From Bordetella genomosp. 9 (GTDB lineage: Bacteria; Pseudomonadota; Gammaproteobacteria; Burkholderiales; Burkholderiaceae_B): a stretch of 64,000 nt of DNA. Position 1 is the first letter of the stretch. Every line of letters begins with the position of its first letter. The DNA lies in assembly GCF_002261425.1 (NCBI RefSeq), contig NZ_NEVJ01000003.1, positions 62,001 through 126,000 on the forward strand, read 5' to 3'. Under the pieces are notes generated by a model, which saw only the letters and a list, made by a program, of their open reading frames with translations, was not told the DNA's origin and made no database searches. The position numbers and the translations under genes are program-made. This document shows, piece after piece, positions 62,760-64,000 of the stretch.

Positions 62760-64000
62760 GTGTCTTCGTCCTTTCCGGGTCCAACGACTCGCTCCGCTTC
62801 CTTTCACCCTCGCGCTTCCCGGTCCTTCAACAGCCTCCGTACCGTCATTCCCCACGGCCTGCCGGAATGGCTGATCCTGTTCTATACGGCGGGGGCCTAC
62901 CTGGCGCTGGACGGTTTCTTCGCGATCCAGCGATTCCACACCATAGGCTTGAACGTGCAGGGGCATTTCGGCCTGGCGGAATACCTGAGGCAGGGTGTCT
63001 TCATACTCGAATACCTCGTCGCCATCCTGGCGCTATATGCCGCCACGCGGGTGCGGCCGGCCGCGGGATTGCTCTTGCTGTTGCTGCTGTGGCTGCTGGT
63101 GACGGTCGACCTGTCGGCGCACGCCGTCTACGGCCGGCCCGCCGGCATCGGCAACATCAGCGCATTGAACGCGTCGGCGGGGATGCTGGATGCGGCCTTG
63201 CAGGAATACGGCCATCTGATCGGCCTGGCGGCGGGCAAGGCGGCGATATTGTTCGTGCCGCTATTGATGAAATGCCTGGTTCCGCGTCGCTCGCGCGCCC
63301 CGTTCGCGTTGCTGGCCATCATGATCCTCGCGCTCGGCGGCATGTACGGCTACATCCTGACGCAGCGCGGACCGCCGGCCCTGATCGGCTTTCCCAAGGG
63401 CTTTTCCTATGGTTTCGGCTCCCTGGCCACCCAGGCCAACGATCTTCTGGACCATCCTCGCTATCGGCCGGCCCACGTCATGGCCGCCGACGATATCCAT
63501 GATTTCCGCAACGTCATCGTGATCGTGGACGAGTCCGTGGAATACACGCATTTCGAGCAGGAGTTCCAGGGCAAGGGCGCGGCCTACGCCGATTTCGGCC
63601 TCGCCTACAGCGGCGGCAACTGTTCCGCCGCGTCGAACTACATCCTCAGGAAAGCATGGTGGCCCCGCGCCGACAGCGGGCACGTGGACATCGCCCGCAC
63701 CGACAGCCTGTTCGCGCTGGCCCGGCAGCGCGGATACACCACCACGTATATCGACAACCAGGGGGTGCTGGACGATCCGTCGACGCGCAACTACATCAAC
63801 CGCGACGAGCTCGCGGACATCGATCACGTCATCGCCAACAACGGCCCGCTGTACGAGCGCGACGCACGGGCCGCGAAGCAGATCCTGGCGCGCGCGGCCA
63901 CGGGCAGGAACTTCATCCTGATCAACAAGGACGGCGCGCATTTCCCGTACGCGGACTACATTCCGCCGGCGTCGGTGTCGGGGGACAAGGTCACCGACTA
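62760..64000 (+). CDS. Membrane protein of the sulfatase/phosphoethanolamine-transferase superfamily, 3' end cut off
   Basis: About 413 codons to the window edge. No ATG fits the N terminus; GTG at 62760 is chosen, with GTG at 62739 possible, and an in-frame stop at 62703. Hydrophobic segments (about residues 40-60, 73-93, 95-115, 155-170 and 180-197) are followed by a periplasmic alkaline-phosphatase-fold domain: NVIVIVDESVEYTHF (metal-binding Glu/Asp area), SGGNCSAASNYI where the nucleophile is expected (Ser here, often Thr), and NKDGAHFPYADY. Relatives transfer phosphoethanolamine or phosphoglycerol to lipid A or glycans. The substrate here is unknown, and the last metal-ligand motif lies beyond the window. 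Confidence 0.8.
   Translation, partial: MSSSFPGPTTRSASFHPRASRSFNSLRTVIPHGLPEWLILFYTAGAYLALDGFFAIQRFHTIGLNVQGHFGLAEYLRQGVFILEYLVAILALYAATRVRPAAGLLLLLLLWLLVTVDLSAHAVYGRPAGIGNISALNASAGMLDAALQEYGHLIGLAAGKAAILFVPLLMKCLVPRRSRAPFALLAIMILALGGMYGYILTQRGPPALIGFPKGFSYGFGSLATQANDLLDHPRYRPAHVMAADDIHDFRNVIVIVDESVEYTHFEQEFQGKGAAYADFGLAYSGGNCSAASNYILRKAWWPRADSGHVDIARTDSLFALARQRGYTTTYIDNQGVLDDPSTRNYINRDELADIDHVIANNGPLYERDARAAKQILARAATGRNFILINKDGAHFPYADYIPPASVSGDKVTD

Noticed and set aside
62729..63502. An ATG-started plus-strand frame of 257 codons before the window end
   Set aside because: Its translation is Arg/Gly/Pro-rich nonsense. The frame one base over encodes membrane helices and sulfatase-family motifs and runs to the window edge.

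Overview
The window is high-GC DNA from a betaproteobacterium of the Alcaligenaceae, most likely Bordetella or a close relative such as Achromobacter. The reasons are the order flhDC-motAB-cheAW-mcp-cheRBYZ-flhBAF, the divergent flgAMN / flgBCDEFGHIJKL block, and the aceE-aceF-lpdA operon in which the E3 subunit carries its own lipoyl domain. The genus is inferred from gene order and protein style, not from a database search.

Bases 1-18200 are mostly housekeeping genes. They hold the end of a hybrid peroxiredoxin-glutaredoxin with a dihydrolipoyl-dehydrogenase-like reductase behind it, a 1008-residue protein I cannot identify, a small GlsB/YeaQ-type membrane protein, a prlC-SCO pair, and a histidine kinase-response regulator-folD operon with overlapping genes. 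That operon diverges from the pyruvate dehydrogenase operon.

Bases 18233-27181 (minus strand) are a tightly packed sugar and glycosyltransferase cluster that lies directly behind flagellin. It has RfbF- and RfbG-like enzymes (CDP-glucose, then CDP-4-keto-6-deoxyglucose), an RfbC-type 3,5-epimerase, a C-methyltransferase of the TylC3/EvaC kind, an NAD-dependent reductase/epimerase, a CmcI-family protein, and a 1240-residue fusion of TPR, SPINDLY/OGT, FkbM-like and family 2 glycosyltransferase regions. The simplest reading is a flagellin glycosylation locus that may add a branched (C-methyl) deoxysugar. This is the most interesting part of the window.

Bases 27393-62459 are a nearly continuous flagellar and chemotaxis block: fliC and fliA (minus), the flhDC master regulator behind a strikingly AT-rich leader, motAB, a full chemotaxis set without cheD, export genes flhBA, an unusually long flhF without flhG, then flgAMN against flgB to flgL, and a second chemoreceptor. 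Three good sigma-28 promoters, before fliC, flgM and flgK, share the same -10 core (GCCGTTA), and a weaker one precedes motA. Together these give the usual cascade: FlhDC, then hook-basal body and FliA/FlgM, then filament, motor and chemotaxis genes.

Other notable structures are four copies of a stem-loop repeat placed right after the stop codons of folD and cheZ, a 762-base near-identical segment shared by the two chemoreceptors, an exact 300-base-period duplication inside flgL, and near-identical lipoyl-domain DNA in aceF and lpdA. The window ends inside a membrane protein of the sulfatase/phosphoethanolamine-transferase superfamily. I saw no tRNA, rRNA, CRISPR array, insertion sequence or prophage.
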